A stretch of 64,000 nucleotides of DNA from Lingula anatina (taxonomy: Eukaryota; Brachiopoda; Lingulata; Lingulida; Lingulidae): NCBI RefSeq assembly GCF_001039355.2, contig NW_019776046.1, positions 669,825-733,824 on the forward strand, in the 5' to 3' direction. Below, in pieces: positions 10,101 through 20,524 of the stretch. The notes beneath the pieces were generated by a model that did not search any database, was not told the origin of the DNA, and saw nothing but the letters and a program-made list of their open reading frames with translations. The translations under genes were made by a program, and so were the position numbers. Within the stretch, counting starts at the first letter, position 1, and the number at the start of each line of letters is the position of its first letter.

Positions 10101-11477
10101 GCAAACCTTTACACAGAAACACCCATTCCTGCAAGCATGCACAAATGCATGCACAGTCGGCATGCATGCATACATGCAGGTATATACACACGTGCGCTGG
10201 CACGTAGGCATGGACAATTTATAATTATAAAGTTTTGATCTAACACCAGGACCCATTTTAGTTATGAGGTGCTCTTAATTCATTCTATCAAGAGAACTCT
10301 GAAGCAGCACTGCGAATTCTCTTTTGGATATAAGACCAGAAAATATGCCCCGCCCCTTCTTCTTGATCCTCAATTCACCAGTACTAGTATGTTAATAGTA
10401 ATTTTAAGTCTTAAAATCTTAGACAAAGTGATAATAGTTTTAATATTTGTAACGATAATTCCAGTATGGGTGAGGATCCCGAGGCCAACCCGTTTGACAA
10501 GGAGTCTTCCTCCCTTATAAAGTTGAACAATGCCACGGTGTTGTACCTGAGAGAGGTGAACAAGTACCTGGCACTGGTCTGTATACTGAGAGAGGATAGC
10601 TTTGAGAAACAGGGTGAGTATGGGGGGCAATTTTGGGAAACAGGGTGAGTAGGGAGGCATCTTTGAGAAACAGGGCTCCGTATCTCGAAAGGTTCGCTAT
10701 GTTGCGCACGCGTGTTAGTGTCTCGATTCCATGACCGATTCTATTTCGAGATACGGGGCCATGAAATCGAGACTCACTTGCAGGTACGCAAGCGAACCTT
10801 TCAAGATACGGAGCCCAGGGTGAGTATTGGGGGGGGGTTAGAGAAGACAGCTTTGAGAAACAGGGTGAGTATGGGGGGGTTTATAGAATATGGCTTTGAG
10901 AAACAGGGTGAAGAGGGGGGCATCTTTGAGAAATAGGGTGGATGGGGGGTTAGGGAGGAACGCTTTGAGAAACAGGGTGAGTATGGGGGGCAATTTTGGG
11001 AAACAGGGTGAGTAGGGAGGCATCTTTGAGAAACAGGGTGAGTAGGGGTATTTCACCATATATATTTGAAGAAAAGCTGCATGAGACCTCTTTTTGTTGA
11101 CATTTCAAATATCATAGACTACAGCAGCAGCATTGTGTTTAAAAAGATTTTTGGAAAATTCAACTTAGTTAATTAGTGTTTTGACAATATTTCAAATTTC
11201 ACATAATAATTTTATTCCACACCAGCTTAATCTCCTTTCCGTGCCTAAAATAGATATTTTCCATAAAATCTCTCCATTATTTTTATTATACATTCTTTTC
11301 CTTAACATTACAGGTATAATAGACTACAACTTCCATTGTTTTCGCCAAGCCATTCAGGAGGTGTTTGAAGTACGAACCAAAGCCACAACACAACAGCACG
11401 GCGCTGCCGCCATGAACTCCACGGCCATGTTACAAGACTCGATGCAAAGTAATGGAATATCAGAAAGACCCCACTGA
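6208..11477 (+). CDS. RRAGC: Ras-related GTP-binding protein C/D (Rag GTPase), nine coding exons
   Basis: Coding exons are 6208-6210 (ATG alone), 7106-7254, 7833-7927, 8224-8357, 8893-9092, 9399-9513, 9903-10045, 10465-10613 and 11314-11477. All have GT...AG borders and join in frame to 383 residues, close to vertebrate RagC (399). The N-terminus carries FPKDFGYG (17-24), as in RagC. The P-loop is GLRRSGKS (48-55), switch II is DFPGQ (96-100), and HKVD (158-161) is the guanine-specificity motif. The second half is the roadblock-type dimerisation domain. In the known family, RagC/D pairs with RagA/B on lysosomes and recruits mTORC1 when amino acids are present. Vertebrate RagC and RagD cannot be told apart here; a single ancestral C/D gene is likely. 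The C-terminal ~35 residues are divergent. Only exon 1, which contributes just the initiator codon, is less than certain. Confidence 0.96.
7510..7714. repeat. Minisatellite in RRAGC intron 2
   Basis: About nine diverged units of roughly 20-22 bases built on TTGTGTTAGATGTGACA, with two copies of a longer variant containing TGGGTGTGTAAGGTGT. The reverse-complement motif makes up an array in intron 6 of the same gene. Confidence 0.85.
9584..9648 (+). pseudogene. Exon-4 fragment of RRAGC copied into intron 6
   Basis: This stretch repeats the polypyrimidine/acceptor and first ~55 bases of exon 4 (compare 8213-8281), including the codons for [10 protein letters not shown] and FPGQI. Differences are an AG insertion after the acceptor and changes that turn the switch-II WDFPG into VTFPG. 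Because intron sequence upstream of the exon is included, it was copied at the DNA level. It has no matching donor and breaks into the minisatellite at 9649. Confidence 0.85.
9649..9800. repeat. Minisatellite in RRAGC intron 6
   Basis: About seven diverged units around ACACACTGTCACATCTAA, the reverse complement of the intron-2 motif. It directly abuts the copied exon-4 fragment. Confidence 0.8.
10599..11047 (+). repeat. Intronic array copied from the RRAGC exon-8 donor site
   Basis: The last 15 bases of exon 8 plus its donor (CTTTGAGAAACAGG|GTGAG) recur about eight times through the first 430 bases of intron 8, separated by G-rich spacers. Several copies keep a perfect GTGAGT. The first donor, at 10613/10614, is the only one that joins exon 9 in frame: continuing past it runs into TGA at the next copy. 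A foldback MITE interrupts the array at 10674-10815. Confidence 0.9.
10674..10815. mobile_element. 142-bp foldback MITE with CAG target duplication, copy 2
   Basis: Same element as 851-996, starting GGCTCCGTATCTCGAAAGG and ending with its near-perfect inverse. It sits inside one unit of the donor-derived array, so the target site can be read directly: GAGAAACAG, then the element, then CAGGGTGAG. This proves a 3-bp CAG duplication and shows the insertion came after the array had formed. Confidence 0.9.
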
Positions 11478-12615
11478 GATATATAGGAAAAATATGGATG
11501 GCAAAATAAATGCCACCGACTTAGTTGAATGAATGAGAGTTTCTGGATATCGAAGAGTTAAATGAAAGAATTTGACAGGAAGATAATGGAATTGTTCATG
11601 AAAAAGATCTCGCGGAGATAGAAGAGTCTGTTTACAGAAAGAAATCAGATTATATGTAAAAGAAATATTACCATGTTAAACAGACATATCCTGTGATACA
11701 TGGAATTGCCTGAGAGAGAGAGAATGAGTAAGACAGAAACCTTGCTGATGTAGGAGAAATACTTTTTACTGCAGTATATGGAATTGCATATGAAACATAT
11801 TGCAGATGAAGAAGAGGTGCATCACTGAAATCTGATGAATTTGGTGTATGAGCGAGATCTTACAGTTGTACAACAAACATTTTGTGATAAGTGAAAACGT
11901 GTATGAAAGAGATCTTGCAGATAAAGAAAAAATGCATCCAGAGAGAACTGTCTATGGCAGAGATCTACACAGGTAGAGGAGAGATGATTCACTGTAGTAG
12001 AGTGAATTATTTATATCAGAGAAATCCAAATAAAGCATGAAAATGACTGGGAAAAGTTTTCCAAGTTTTAAGGACTCCACAAAAATAAGCCAGAAAACAC
12101 AGGTCAAGTTGGATCCTGTAGGTGGTAGATGATTCATGCCATAAGAGAGGAAATTTCTGTGTCTGCGATATATAAAAAAAACTCCCATGTCCACTGTATA
12201 GTTCTATAATATGAAGTAAAAGCAGTACAATAGTTGTGTAGAAATATGATTTTTGCAATTATAAAATTGTGTATCTGAAAGTTTGATAATTTTTGCCCAT
12301 TGAAAAAATCCTGTAATTATATAAGGGAAGGATTGAGATCTTTAATATGGAAAAGGGTTATGTTTGAAAAATCTCACCAGCTATACATGTGCTGGAGTTC
12401 TCTGACGTCGTGTGATAGTTTGAAAACATACAGAGGAAACTGTACGATGATATAGTTACAAGTAAGACTGAAATGAATTTAATTAAAGAAAGATTTTTAA
12501 TGAAAGAATATTATAAGATCAAGTTATGTAATTGTTTGAGTATTATTCTAGACTAGTAGAGGTGGTGTATAAATGTGCATGGGAAAAATGGAATAAAAAT
12601 GAAGAGATCCATCAT
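11478..12615 (+). other. RRAGC 3' untranslated region
   Basis: No further coding sequence follows the TGA. AATAAA occurs at 12029-12034 and 12592-12597; the second fits the end of a long 3' UTR. Between 11590 and 12010 there is a weak, degenerate repetition of a 50-75-base phrase containing GAGATCTTGCAGAT. Confidence 0.55.
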
Positions 12616-13896
12616 AGATAAGAAACAATATTCTCGTAGAAAAACTTGAGTTTTATATGGAGAATACTATGGAGATGACACTTCAGTGTGCTAGTTTTCT
12701 TCAACTGAAGCTGAAAAAGAAAAAACTATTATAATTTATATAATTATTTCTTTATTTTTCTTCATTTTATTGAGCTCTTCCTTGTCATTTCATTTCAAGC
12801 ACGAGTAATAACTGATAGATTATTGTCAATTTCTTGTATTGTTGAAGAAAATATTTTTCTTCAGATTTACTTCTGATGAATCCAATTTTGTAAAGTATCC
12901 AATGGAAATTGTCTGAGATAGCCAAAAGTCTCGCGAGACTGGGCAAAGTCTCGCGACTTATTTATGATTATGTATACCAACCTTTGTATTTTGATGTAGC
13001 ATATTAAAACGATGGTTTGGCAGGAACGGCAGAAGTTTGTACGTGTGCTGTTCTCTTTGTAAATAATACGACCAATGTGATTGGCTAATTCGTCCAGTTT
13101 TTTTTCCTCCTTGTGTGGTAACTGGTGATTGGATGTGGGCCATATGATGTTAAATGTGTCATTATTATTATTGAAAACGTATCTAACTATAGCGTTTTAT
13201 GCATACATGTATATTTAATCAAAACATTATGTAAAAAATTTTAATATTGCACATGTATCAGAAACTTATGTATGCTATAATATTTTGAAATCTGAAACAT
13301 CTTTAGCGTTGTTATGTTACGTTATGTTATGCGGGTGTAGAGCTGTGTTTTCTAAGCAAACCCATTATGCAACCAAGCATTTTTGTAAGTCACTGAAACA
13401 GTTTGGAGAAGAGAGCTATAAGTAGGTCAGAGATGTGGTTACTGGAACATTAACGCCATGCACCGAATCGGGGACGGGGGTGTAAGGAACTTGCTACTTC
13501 TTCGAATTGAAAAACCTATAATCGGGAAATTACGATGGTCTTTAAGAAACTATATACGACTAGGGGGATATCCGGGGGTGGGTTTTTTTTTCACATTGAC
13601 CTTGACAAGCCATTAATTGGACAACTATTTGGTCTACGGTCCTCAATTTATGAAGGGGTTTCATCATTACACGCCGATGTCTCTTATTGATTTGAAGGTC
13701 AAAGGTCAAGGTTGCCTCAAGAACATTAAGGAAAATCTTGTCCGACCAATAAATAAAAAATTATTTTCTCTCTTGGGGGCCATCTGTGTTCGACAAACGC
13801 TTCTTCACAAAGCTTGTTTGGACTTTCTTAACAGTTGCCGTTTGCATACTTCTGTATCCGGTTAATCTGAAAGATAACTTCCGTTTGTTCCAAAAT
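12616..13896. other. Intergenic, partly repetitive
   Basis: No gene seen. The segment 13440-13890 has the look of an old dispersed repeat (a GAAGGTCAAAGGTCAAGGTT phrase and a small open frame at 13617-13865 without protein features), but I have no second copy in the window to prove it. Confidence 0.4.
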
Positions 13897-14447
13897 CAGG
13901 CCTACCCAACTACCAGACTCGGCACCTAAGGATCCTGAATTAACCGGTATATCGGACCACGCTACCCGTTTTCAAGGTGTGTGTCAGATCGCATTTCGGA
14001 GTATCAGCCAGAATACCGACAGGATGAGCCCTGGCATGCTCGGCTGTCACCTTGATTGGATAGTAAACGATTGTCGTAAAATTGCTATATGATTTTAAAA
14101 CCGGGTGCATAAATTTGAAAGCCACCTAGATGAACCTTAGACTGCCACATTAATCTAATACAATGCAAAAAAGCCCTATCAAAAGTGGTTAAAACATTTA
14201 AACCGAATGTCGTAAAGTCCCCATATATCCCCATAGAGACAATAAAATAGAGTACTCTTAAGTAAGAGTACAGTTTAAGGTTGTTCAGCCGAGCGTGGAT
14301 GAGCCCGCAGTCGTGCTACAAAATTTGTTCTGGGGTATGATACTCCGAAATGTGATCTGACACACACCTTGAAAACGGGTAGCGTGGTCCGATATACCGG
14401 TTAATTCAGGATCCTTAGGTGCCGAGTCTGGTAGTTGGGTAGGCCTG
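13897..14447. mobile_element. 551-bp DNA-transposon derivative with ~110-bp inverted repeats
   Basis: The left end (13897-14006), beginning CAGGCCTACCCAACTACC, is repeated almost exactly in inverse at 14337-14447. AAAAT stands on both sides (13892-13896 and 14448-14452), giving a 5-bp target duplication. The inside has no open reading frame, so the element is non-autonomous. The superfamily is not clear: CAG ends recall hAT, but hAT makes 8-bp duplications. Confidence 0.9.
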
Positions 14448-14452
14448 AAAAT

Positions 14453-14890
14453 GATTTTGCTACATGTGACAGGTTTTTCTTAATTAACTTGGAACATTGA
14501 ATTTTGTGATTGAATTTTCACTCGATATTTACAGGTATGTCTCTGGTTAAATTGACGGTCATTATCCGTACTGTGATTCCTCAGAGAAAATGTCAACATA
14601 ATAATAACTGCGGACCTGGTGGTGGGTAATAAAATGTGCCCAGACTGTTTGCATATAGGCTTATTTAAAACCAACGTGCACAGAATTATGATTTTGGTGT
14701 TTCTCAAATTTGATCAGGTTTGATCAAACGAGCAATTTAATGAGTTTAACAAAGAAAATTAATATTTCGCTTTAAACGCCGATATTTCATCATTAAGACA
14801 ATTTTGCGTAGTCAAATCGCGACGGAGGCTTTTCCAATCTGCCCTCAATCTATTTAATCAACTCTCTCTAAAACGAAAAGTCACACTCCT
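14453..14890. other. Upstream region of the broken CTHRC1-like copy
   Basis: The right part (about 14700-14880) matches 16800-17052 in front of the intact gene, including GTCAAATCGCGAC and CTCTCTAAAACG. It is thus the duplicated promoter/5' region of the broken copy. A further partial copy of the same phrase lies at about 16800-16870. Confidence 0.7.
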
Positions 14891-15833
14891 ATGGGCGGCG
14901 GTTTATACAAAAATGCAAAACACGATTAGTCGTCATCGTTATCAGATCAGTCGAAATGAAAACACGATTAGTCGTCGTCGTTATCAGATCAGAAGGCAAA
15001 ATACGACTAGTAGTCGTCAAAACGCAACTAGTCATCAAAACGCAACTAGTCATCAAAACGCAACTAGTCATCATCAAAACGCAACTTGTCATCAAAACGC
15101 GATTTGACGCCAGATGGCGCCCATTGTACGAAAATCTAGGCCAAGTCACATGATCCACAGTGATCAAAATGGCGGACGTTATTGAAGCAGCATTATCATA
15201 TTCCTCGCTCGAACTCGAGAATTATCTCTACGCGTACAATCTAATAATGATATTATATATATAATAATATCTGGAACTTGTGAAATGAGTACAACAATAA
15301 AGCAGTGCTTCACAAGTGTGTGTTTTTGTTTTTTTTTAATTTATAACATGTCCAAATTATTTAATAAATTATTTAATTATTTATTATTTCGAGAATTATC
15401 TCTACGCGTACAATCTAATAATGATATTATATATATAATAATATCTCGAACTCGAGATAATTCTCGAGTTCGAGCGAGGAATATGATAATGCTGCTTCAA
15501 TAACGTCCGCCATTTTGATCACTGTGGATCATGTGACTTGGCCTAGATTTTCGTACAATGGGCGCCATCTGGCGTCAAATCGCGTTTTGATGACAAGTTG
15601 CGTTTTGATGATGACTAGTTGCGTTTTGATGATGACAAGTTGCGTTTTGATGATGACTAGTTGCGTTTTGATGACTAGTTGCGTTTTGATGACTAGTTGC
15701 GTTTTGACGACTACTAGTCGTATTTTGCCTTCTGATCTGATAACGACGACGACTAATCGTGTTTTCATTTCGACTGATCTGATAACGATGACGACTAATC
15801 GTGTTTTGCATTTTTGTATAAACCGCCGCCCAT
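14891..15833. mobile_element. 943-bp palindromic foldback element with minisatellite-bearing arms
   Basis: The left arm (14891-15227) and right arm (about 15455-15833) are inverse copies ending in ATGGGCGGCGGTTTATAC. Each arm contains an array of 18-21-base units around CGTTTTGATGACTAGTTG: five units on the left, seven on the right, which explains the arm-length difference. Each arm also carries an AAAATGGCGGAC box and an AAGTCACATGATC box. The loop holds a 57-bp direct repeat (15216-15272 and 15390-15446). Comparison with the intact paralogue shows it was inserted into the 5' region of the broken CTHRC1-like copy. Reading frames in the arms are repeat artefacts. Confidence 0.9.
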
Positions 15834-15866
15834 CACTCAGCAGACAACTTAGGAGCGACAGTCACG

Positions 15867-16220
15867 ATGGAGTTTTTCGTTGACATCAAATTCATTTTAG
15901 TTTGTGCAACTTTACTCGCGGGGAATTGCCGCTCAGAAGAAACGCGCCTTTCCTCCAATATTTCCACAACTGCTGTGTCGATGCCCAAACAAGACAAACT
16001 GTCCTCGATGGATTTTTGACCATGACGGTCCAGCTTACCGACCTTAATCGCAAGGTGGATTTGATCACTGAGTCAAAAACTTCAGCACATTGCCAAGAAG
16101 GATGTTTAAGTCTAAAGACCGACCTGGATAAAGTGACAACCAGGCTGAACCACGTAGAATCGGAGCTGTCCACGCTTCTCCTCGAGCGCACCGTCCAACG
16201 CAATGAGATCCAGGTCCTGA
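15867..16220 (+). pseudogene. CTHRC1-like gene copy, exon 1 only, frameshifted
   Basis: This is a close copy of exon 1 of the gene at 17094. The ATG at 15867 opens a signal peptide and continues to the SSN-I-ST region. There one base is missing relative to the intact copy, and translation ends at TGA 16017-16019 after 50 residues. Homology goes on in the shifted frame through the coiled-coil segment to about 16220 and then stops abruptly. No donor, exon 2 or exon 3 follows. The foldback element at 14891-15833 separates it from its promoter-like sequence. It is a dead partial duplicate. Confidence 0.9.
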
Positions 16221-17093
16221 AAACTTACACTTTTCCCAGCTTCTTCTGTGATAACCCCAAAAAACGAAGCAGAAGACCATGTCGACAGCTGTAGTCCCTG
16301 TTGATTAAACCGCCCAAACGTTTGCGCAATATTTTACATATTCCTGGAAGAAACGAAATCTGGCGAACTTCAAATCTCACTTCTGTGCTCAATTCCATCT
16401 ATAAATGTTGAACCGCTCACACTGGCTTTCTTAAAATTTAAACAAGAACATTTAACTTTATAATTATCTACACATACTGATCAAATTTTCAGTATGAGAC
16501 CCTGGGTGAAACTAACTCCAGCAGGAAGAAAGAAATGGAAGGAGCTCATTATTTTCAGAATGTTTTTACTTTCTTAACTGTATCCAGCTGTTTCATACTC
16601 GTGTCCTCAGTGTGGAAGATAATCGACAATTGCCCCATCTCTTGTGTCAAAATGTCAAACTTTTAATCTAGTTAAACTTACAACAAGAAAATACGTTATC
16701 TGTGTTTGCCCACAAATATTTAAACCCAAGTAACACAAAGATTTGTCTACGATGTCTCTCAAATTTCCTAACAATTTATACATCATAAGACTTAAATCAA
16801 ACAGCAGGTTAATAACTGACCAAAGAATATTAATATTTCATTCGAACACCGGTATTTCGATGCAAATTCCGTAACAATTTGTAAATAACTAGATTTAAGC
16901 AAACACACAGTTAATAACTGACCAAAGATAGTTAATGTTTCATTTCAAACGCCGGTATTTCAATAATAAGACATATCTGTGGAGTCAAATCGCGACAGAG
17001 GCGCTTCCAAAAACTGTCTCTCAAATCTATTAAATTTAATCTCTCTAAAACGGCGGCTGCAGTTCAGCAGACGATTTTGTTGAGACAGTCACG
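16221..17093. other. Spacer and 5' region of the intact CTHRC1-like gene
   Basis: No gene seen. The last ~300 bases match the region before the broken copy. The two copies share CTCTCTAAAACG and AGACAGTCACGATG close to the start codon, so the 5' UTR and probably the promoter lie in 16900-17093. No clear TATA box was found. Confidence 0.5.
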
Positions 17094-18461
17094 ATGCAGT
17101 CCTTCGTTGGCATCAAATTCATTTTAGTCTGTGCGACTTTTCTCGCGGGGAAATGTCGCTCAGAAGAAACGCGCCTTTCCTCCAATGTTTCAACGAACTG
17201 CTGTGTCGATGCCCAAACAAAACAAGCTGTCCTCGACGGAATTTTGACCATGACGGTCAAGCTTACCGATCTTAATCGCAAGGTGGATTTGATCACTGAG
17301 TCAAAAACTTCAGGGCAATGCCAAGAAGGATGTTTAAGTCTAAAGACCGACCTGGATAAAGCGACGAGCAGGCTGAACCACGTAGAATCGGAGCTGTCCA
17401 CGCTTCTCCTCGAACGCACCGTCCAACGCAATGAGATCCAGGCCCTGAAGAAACAGGTGGCGCTTACTTCATCCTCGTCATCCCGTCATGTAAAACAGTA
17501 TGTTTGGAAATTCCATGGCTATTCCGAGGATAAAGGCGTCATTAAGGTAATTATTTTACCTTTTTCTTTAATGCTTATCTACTTATTATAGTTAAGTATT
17601 TTGTCTTCTACTAGTGGGTAACAAGATATCTAATTTGAAATTCAACCAAGTTGTGACAAAAAATGGCTCCTAAATCATTTTTTTTTCTGATACGTGGCAA
17701 TTCTCCTTTCTTCATTGGAGATGAGTGTATTTTCCATAAAACATGTTGTCAATATTTGCAGAATTTACATTAATAATCTAACCATTAAAAATTTGTTGCA
17801 GCTGTCTCGCGTAGAATGAATGGTTTAGTGTGTTCGTAACCTCGAAACTGTACAACTACCAGTTAATGGGTGGCGGTTTGGTTTGATTTAATGAACTTTA
17901 AGTTTTTCTTTCAGACCGTGTCCTTCCCCAAAATTGACAACTCGAGCGCTCTTTGGGTTCAGTGGGACGGTAATCTACGTGTCTATTTGCCTGTGGGGAC
18001 ACCCCATAGCTGCAGCAGGTGGTTCTTCACTATTGACGGTCAGGAGTGTAAGGACCCGGACACACTGGATGCCGTGTATTACGTACATGTTGATACGAGC
18101 ACTGCGCCTTACAACGTTCACAACCCTAGCTCATGTAAGTGAGGTACTTAATAGATAGATAGCGTATAGAGAGAGGTGTAGCAACTGCACAAAGAGATCA
18201 AATCACAGAATAAAAAAGAATGTAGGAAAAAACAAGATGTACGTAATGCACGACCACAAAAAAATGAGATTATTAATTATGCTCACCTTTTCTAATTTGC
18301 TCTTGCTTTCAGTTGGCGGACTGTGTATGGGAGTTCCCAGCGGCGACCTGCAGGTGGCGCTGCACGTGGGGGCTTGTCCTGGTACCCCATACCCCTTAGG
18401 AGACGGACACACCGGGTGGGTCAGTACTTCAAGAATCATCATAGAGGAGATTGATGTGTAG
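17094..18461 (+). CDS. Secreted CTHRC1-domain protein with coiled-coil N-terminus
   Basis: Exons 17094-17546, 17915-18134 and 18313-18461 join in frame to 273 residues, with GT...AG borders. Residues 1-22 are a signal peptide. N31-V-S is a glycosylation sequon, and C36-C37 begin a heptad-like helical segment (about 40-122). Residues 133-273 match the C-terminal globular domain of collagen triple helix repeat containing 1: ALWVQWDGNLRVY, CSRWFFTIDGQEC, GGLCMGV and GWVSTSRIIIEE are the clearest stretches. Cysteines 184, 196, 229 and 246 correspond to family cysteines; the first domain cysteine of vertebrate CTHRC1 is tyrosine here (136). There are no Gly-X-Y repeats, so the coiled coil probably replaces the collagen stem for oligomerisation. 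Extracellular by inference; partner unknown. Start chosen by the signal peptide and by conservation in the broken copy. Confidence 0.9.
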
Positions 18462-18648
18462 AATGCGGTCAAAGTGGCTGGATTTAGTGGACGAATAGGG
18501 CTGCTTTGAGTTCTAGAGGTTACTGGACAAAGAAAGGAGTGAGGCTCCAGGAACTTTGAAACTCAGAGTGTAGCTAAAAATACACAAAATATTGTGCAAT
18601 AGATTGTAATTCTACAGAAGTTAAGGAAAAAAAACAAATATGTAATTG

Positions 18649-18654
18649 AATAAA
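18649..18654 (+). terminator. Polyadenylation signal of the CTHRC1-like gene
   Basis: AATAAA lies 188 bases after the stop codon, in an A/T-rich stretch typical of a short 3' UTR. Confidence 0.6.
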
Positions 18655-18797
18655 TTCAGTCTACTTTTATTCATTGCCGCACTGCACTCGCTAGTCTGCC
18701 ATATTTTCTGACTCCACTCTCCTCCAAATCCCGGAAAATCTCGTTTGAATTCACGATGCGAAACATTGAGCTACCTTGGACGATTTCTTTTGTAATT

Positions 18798-19015
18798 GAA
18801 TGTCTGGTTCACCGGCAGAAAAAGACAGGAACGATAATTTCTTATCTAAATTTGTATTAGTAAGTATAAAATGGCACCTTTTCCGAAGAATATACAATAT
18901 TTACGGAATATCTGGTTCACCTGAAATAGACAAATACGACAATTTTTCCGGCAAATTTGTGTTAGTAAGTATACATGTACAGTGGCACCTTTTCTGAAGA
19001 ATATACAATATTTAT
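18798..19015. repeat. Two-copy tandem repeat, ~108-bp unit
   Basis: Units at about 18798-18905 and 18909-19015 share TCTGGTTCACC, AAATTTGT(A/G)TTAGTAAGTATA and GGCACCTTTTC. They are diverged by roughly one base in eight. No coding potential. Confidence 0.8.
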
Positions 19016-19345
19016 GCTTCTACTCTTATTAATTAACGAATTTCTTGGGTTTGCCTTTTAGCCTTCATTTGTTAAATAATATATGATAACTCTGCCATAC
19101 CACTTAGATTACTTTACCTTCAGATACTATTATGAATAATCAACATTCCATCACTGGCGATATTTTGCAAAGATGATTTAGAAAGAATTGAAACAAATAG
19201 ATTAACTAAAAAATGGATTGTTTGTCATTTTTCATTTGTGTATGCTTGTGAGGAAGCGAGCGAGAGAAGGACAGAGAGAGAAAAAAATCACCCAAGTGAG
19301 TGAGGTAGGCAATGTTTCATGATGAGATCCACAGCTGTTCGACTT

Positions 19346-19770
19346 CAGATGCTTTTATTTCCATTTAATTTTGCCCTGAAATAACGTTCGGTTTCACCTT
19401 TGAAGTTATAGAGCACGATGAGGTCCACAGCTGTTCACACCTGGGAGGTTTTAGTATTGAGTGGTTTTACTCTTTCAAATGTCGACTGCGGACTGTATGA
19501 ACAAATGAAAAGCCTTGAGAAGCAAGTGTCCATGATAGGAAAGGAGGGGAGGCATAAAAACACAAAATGAATGCCTGTTAAAGGCAATAGAGGCGACGAG
19601 TCTTTTGTAAATGATGAAAATTTTCTCTCTGATAACCCCACCGAGAAGTTAGCACATTTTGATGAAATGCATAACATATGGAGATAACTATAGCTCAATT
19701 TAAGTACAGGAACTGTGGCACAAATCTAAGGACTTTTAACTGAAAAGAAAGGAAATATCATTGACGACGC
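19346..19770. repeat. Diverged ~430-bp direct repeat, copy A
   Basis: Matches 19988-20430 in order, including GAGGTCCACAGCTGTTCACA, CAAATGTCGACTGCGGAC and CACATTTTGATGAAATGC. Both copies have small unrelated open frames, so it is a non-coding repeat or the remains of a mobile element. Confidence 0.8.
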
Positions 19771-19987
19771 AGAATGTAATAACTAGTGCAATTTACATAT
19801 AAGCAATTGCAGCGACGGAAATTTTGAATAAAACATATTTTGCAAATAATTCCACCGAGAAGATATCTTTTTTCTGCTGAACACGGTTAACAGGTGGTAT
19901 GAAGTGCTGTTATACCGGAAAAGCTACTGAATCAATTCAAGTTCGTTGGCTTTCATTGATTGGCCTTCTCGGAACGTTCCTAGCTAA

Positions 19988-20430
19988 ATGACTTCAGATA
20001 CTTTTTAATTTTTATTTGTTTTGCACTGAGATAACGTTTGTTTTTCACCTCTGACGATATACAGTGCAACGAGGTCCACAGCTGTTCACACCTGAGTGGT
20101 TTTAGTATTGAGTAGACTTTACTATTTCAAATGTCGACTGCGGACTTGCCCCGGATACTGTTTGAACATATGAACAGTCTTGAGAAGCAAGGGAGCAATA
20201 AAAGAAAGGAGGGGCATGAAAAGACAAAATGTGTGCTTGTTAAAAGCAATAGAGGCTTTTGTAAAAAAAAAATAAAAATGTTCTATCTCATAATCCCACC
20301 GAGAAGATTGCACATTTTGATGAAATGCAGAACATACGGCGTTAGCTATAGCTCAATTTTAGTACAAGATCTATGGCACCAATCTACGAACTTTTAACTG
20401 AAGAGAAAGGAAATGTTATTGACGACGCAG
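19988..20430. repeat. Diverged ~430-bp direct repeat, copy B
   Basis: Second copy of 19346-19770, with an extra CTTGCCCCGGATACTGTTTG segment. A shorter GAT(C/G)AG-type fragment near 19320 repeats GATCCACAGCTGTTCGAC. Confidence 0.8.
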
Positions 20431-20524
20431 ACGTTCTTCTAATGACCAGCAATATGTTCGTTTTAAATCGATCATTTAATGTAAACTTTCTAAAGTATAC
20501 CGTATTTTTATGCAAAAGGTAATT

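Noticed and set aside
14889-15883. Open frames with repeated KTQLVI or TSCVLM segments on both strands
   Set aside because: They are the minisatellite of the palindromic arms read in different phases; they mirror each other between arms.
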